Below, in pieces: positions 60,101-64,000 of a stretch of 64,000 nucleotides of DNA. Under the pieces are notes generated by a model. That model had not been told where the DNA came from. It worked only from the letters and a program-made list of their open reading frames with translations, and did not search any database. How positions within the stretch are numbered: position 1 is the stretch's first letter; the number at the start of each line of letters is the position of its first letter. The DNA is from Doris montereyensis. Lineage: Eukaryota; Mollusca; Gastropoda; Nudibranchia; Dorididae. The translations under genes and the position numbers were made by a program. The stretch is from assembly GCA_037039925.1 (NCBI GenBank), contig JAXRKP010000325.1, positions 38,501 to 102,500 on the forward strand, given 5' to 3'.

Positions 60101-60224
60101 CTGGCAACTTGAGAAACATTTGGATATTTCTTATTATAATTATCCTTTATTTTTTAAACCCATAAAAAATATTGCCTTTTTAATTATTTGTTTTTACACA
60201 AAATAGAATGAGCTTTTCCATAAG

Positions 60225-60490
60225 ACTGGTTAGGCTGCTGGACTTGGGATTGTCAGGCATAGGTTTGGATCCTGGAGATATGCTTGATGAACTATTGTGT
60301 AAAATGGTGATCATTTGGAAAGACTTTTTTTAAAACAGACATTTCCCCACTCAACCCAACTGGAAACAACAAACTAGCATCAGCCGGGGAGCAAAAACCT
60401 ATGACGGATACAAACATCCTGCCCACATCTTATCCACCCGTTCCGCTTCATGTTTTAGAAACCAGGATGAGTTCCCCTTCCATCGATTGT
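60225..60490 (+). mobile_element. SINE family B, degenerate
   Basis: GGTTAGGCTGCTGGACTTGG, GCATAGGTTTGGATCCTGG (B-box-like), AACTAGCATCAGCCGGGGAG and GTTTTAGAAACCAGGATGAG keep family order. Confidence 0.65.
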
Positions 60491-60939
60491 GAAAGTTCTA
60501 GAGAACTAAACTAGGTTTTAGCTGCATGAGCTTTAAAAATCTAGTATTCAATGTAACAATCCACAGCAACCTTATTATCAATTATGTCCTTGTGATACAC
60601 TTAACTTCCTTGATAAATATATATATACGATAGATAACTGTGTTTGTCTTTTATGCTAAATAAATGTTAACTAATGAAATTATATCCTTTGTCGATGATC
60701 CCACTGTCTCCTCGTATCAATCTCTCATGCAGAGCATACTGTTAGTCATTGAATTGTTAAAGTAAGACATGCTTTCCTAAATCAGTTGTTTGAGTTCTTT
60801 TTTATACATAGCCTACATATACCAGTATGTCATATTGGCGAAAGAGGATGAACTTCAAAGTGAGCATAGTATTTTGTGCTAGACCTAGATTGTGTTAAAT
60901 TGTATAAATGTAAAGAAGTATTTTTAAGTCATAGTTTAC

Positions 60940-60973
60940 CTATCATTCGGGTTGGGGGAACATGTCGCTTCAT
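60940..60973 (-). CDS. Candidate ACADM first coding exon (weak)
   Basis: An ATG at 60973 opens MKRHVPPTRMI and leaves one base at a GTAAAC donor, which is the phase the 60100 exon needs (joining as Gly, then RIRPLMK). The joined N-terminus is basic and could be a mitochondrial presequence. There is no similarity support, and short phase-compatible ATG exons occur by chance. Confidence 0.2.
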
Positions 60974-60989
60974 TGTCAAGTAGATCTAA

Positions 60990-62100
60990 GTGATTTTAAA
61001 GATGGAGACATCATTGACTACATATAATATGGACTTTTATTTTGTGGATAACCAGATGTCACCACTGACCACAAGACATCAAGAAAAGAGCCATTACAGT
61101 AGTGGGACAACATCAGTACAGACTTGTGTCTACCAGGTACCCCAGCTGAGAGATCTTTCAAGGAACTTTGTACATTGTTAAGGAAACGTCATGCCCCTAC
61201 TCCCTCTAAGTGTCTGCAGCGTGCTAATTTTGAAGGAAGGAGTAGAAAAGATGGTGAATCGGTAAAGTCATGTTGTGCTTCATTATCTCGCAGAGTTTTG
61301 TGAATTCGGGTACTCTAAATCTCTAGATCTATCGTCTGTGCGAAAAGATTCTAAATATCAGGACATTCGATTCACAAAGCAAAATAAGAAGAAAACAACG
61401 TTTGAGCTGAATCTTATTGCAATAACGGATACCTGTCTGGAGAGTGATGCCATCATCCGAGGATATTTAGCGTGCCGAAAAAAAACTATTAACTCGAATT
61501 CGTGAATGAGCCAGTGGTGTCTGTGTCAAGTTCATGTATTTTATAATGTATCACACACTGACCTAGATGTTTTATTTGACCAGGTAAATTTATATTTCTG
61601 GCCAAATATAACCCAAAAGCTGTTACCAGGTTGAATCGTATCAATTTTTTTATAATCAACATATTTTCGCATCTATTTTCTGTTGATTTATATTTTATTT
61701 ATTTGTTTCTGTTGCCATAGCACATAATTTGACGAATAAATGATCATCATTTGAGCATGTGCAGCAATATTAAATTTTGCAAGTCGGTAAAATAATCTTG
61801 ACAGATTTGATCAACAAACCTGAGACATTTTGGCACAAAACAGACAATAAATTAGTTAAGGGGGGGGGGCGCCTCCTGGGCTGGCGAGTTTGGGATCAAA
61901 AGGTTGATTTTCTGTTCTTTGCATATTCGGGTAGGACGATCATTATCTACAAGTTCATGGCAGAAAAATGTTCATTTGACGTATAATTTTTTTTACAAAA
62001 TATTGTGTAGGTGAGGGGAGGTGAAAACAATCTCAATTTTGACATAAATTACCCTAACACTGACTGTAAAGATGGCAGTAAAAACCCGTATATTGGCGGT
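60990..62100 (+). other. No recognised gene
   Basis: Two short open frames (60990-61181 and 61275-61505) give hydrophilic peptides of 63 and 76 residues with no recognised family. A G run lies at 61861. The segment would be upstream or first-intron DNA of ACADM. Confidence 0.5.
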
Positions 62101-62109
62101 TAATCGATA

Positions 62110-62350
62110 TATGTGATAACACCGACTTTGACCTCGTTTCTGCCGTCACTGATCGACGCGTCGGCCCATCACAGAGATTTAGGGGGCGTTGCGCGTCAGT
62201 GTGTATGTAAATATTATAGACACGCGCACAAGCATAGGAAAAAGAGGAGAGGAAAAAACTGGTCATTTCGACGTCTGTTTTCACAACAGTGCACATCGAA
62301 ACCTAGATTTATAATCTAGTAACAATGCCAGAGACTGTTGAAAGAGTAAG
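62110..62350 (+). promoter_or_regulatory. CpG-containing segment with a candidate first exon
   Basis: CpG is clearly denser here (CGACGCGTCGGCCC, GGCGTTGCGCGTCAG, ACACGCGCAC) than in the AT-rich surroundings. At 62325 an ATG in good context (AACAATGCC) opens MPETVER and meets GTAAGG, as a short first coding exon of a gene running out to the right would. No downstream exon was found in the window. It might instead be the ACADM promoter; direction is undecided. Confidence 0.3.
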
Positions 62351-62879
62351 GGAAACCCGTCTGAAGCGTTTGTTGTGTGTTATTTTCTTTTGATTTTTTT
62401 TACGTGCATTTTTCTTGAAATGTAGTTTTTCCACACTAAAATTCAATCTTCCCCGCCATTTACAGAACAATTTGTATTATATTAGGCATACAGGTTCCTC
62501 TTGTCAATGTCAATAGAATGACGTCGGTTTAAAAAAAATAATAATATTGTAAACTTTTTTTTAAAATGCCGTTTTTCACGAGATAAAGTATTTTCAAAAA
62601 TTTATTTAAAAAAACTATCTAAAATACATAATAATAAAAACTCCCAATGTCACTCTTTAGATATTGAATGGAAAAGATGATCTGCACAGGTTTTGAGTGA
62701 TTTCATTCATAACTAAGGGAAGAGGTAGATTTTGAAAATTGGGTCAAAGTCCAAAATGGCGACCGTTTCTATGGCAACCAAGGACGCTACAAACTATTTC
62801 AATGATATAGGATGACTGTATTTTAACAGTTTCTCATTGTACATATTCTAAAAGCAAAAACCTAAACTCAAAAAGCAAA

Positions 62880-63960
<1,081 letters not shown>

Positions 63961-64000
63961 GTGCAACCTGATATTTAAAGTAGGAATATGTATATCTTGG

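Overview
The window is animal nuclear DNA. It is intron-rich and AT-rich, with GT-AG spliced genes and a heavy load of SINEs, LINE fragments and trinucleotide microsatellites. Gene content and repeat style suggest a lophotrochozoan, most likely a gastropod or other mollusc; that is an inference, not a proof. There is no operon, CRISPR array, phage or plasmid feature.

Two genes fill most of the window and point at each other. On the + strand, from the left edge to about 36.75 kb, lies a 5'-truncated BRCA2 homologue: the end of the N-terminal region, a 4.4 kb BRC-repeat exon (about 15 BRC repeats, 12 of them in a near-regular array of about 135 bp units), four phase-linked exons, then the DNA-binding core (helical domain, OB1, OB2 with tower, OB3) and a short C-terminal exon. 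On the - strand, from 60.1 to 46.86 kb, lies a nearly complete medium-chain acyl-CoA dehydrogenase gene (ACADM): 12 coding exons with matching phases, ending with the exon that carries the catalytic Glu. The first exon of ACADM is uncertain. The 10 kb between the two stop codons is intergenic and holds SINEs and a dead RTE-like LINE.

Both genes carry many single-base frameshifts, largely at homopolymers. In ACADM three exons have lengths that are off by exactly the missing bases, while splice sites and the amino-acid signature are intact. The simplest reading is a noisy long-read consensus rather than two pseudogenes.

The introns hold at least four tRNA-headed SINE families plus one further short repeat family, an RTE-like LINE (several copies, one with a SINE nested inside an 11 bp target duplication), a CR1/L2-like LINE tail, a second RT fragment, a PIF/Harbinger relic with inverted ends, a fold-back element and many minisatellites. 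The most notable are a 40 bp satellite that appears to be the amplified 3' end of the RTE-like LINE, a 39 bp minisatellite with a long open frame inside a BRCA2 intron, and two places where a BRCA2 splice acceptor plus the start of its exon has been duplicated. No new enzymatic or defence system was seen; the BRC expansion and the LINE-derived satellite are the best leads.
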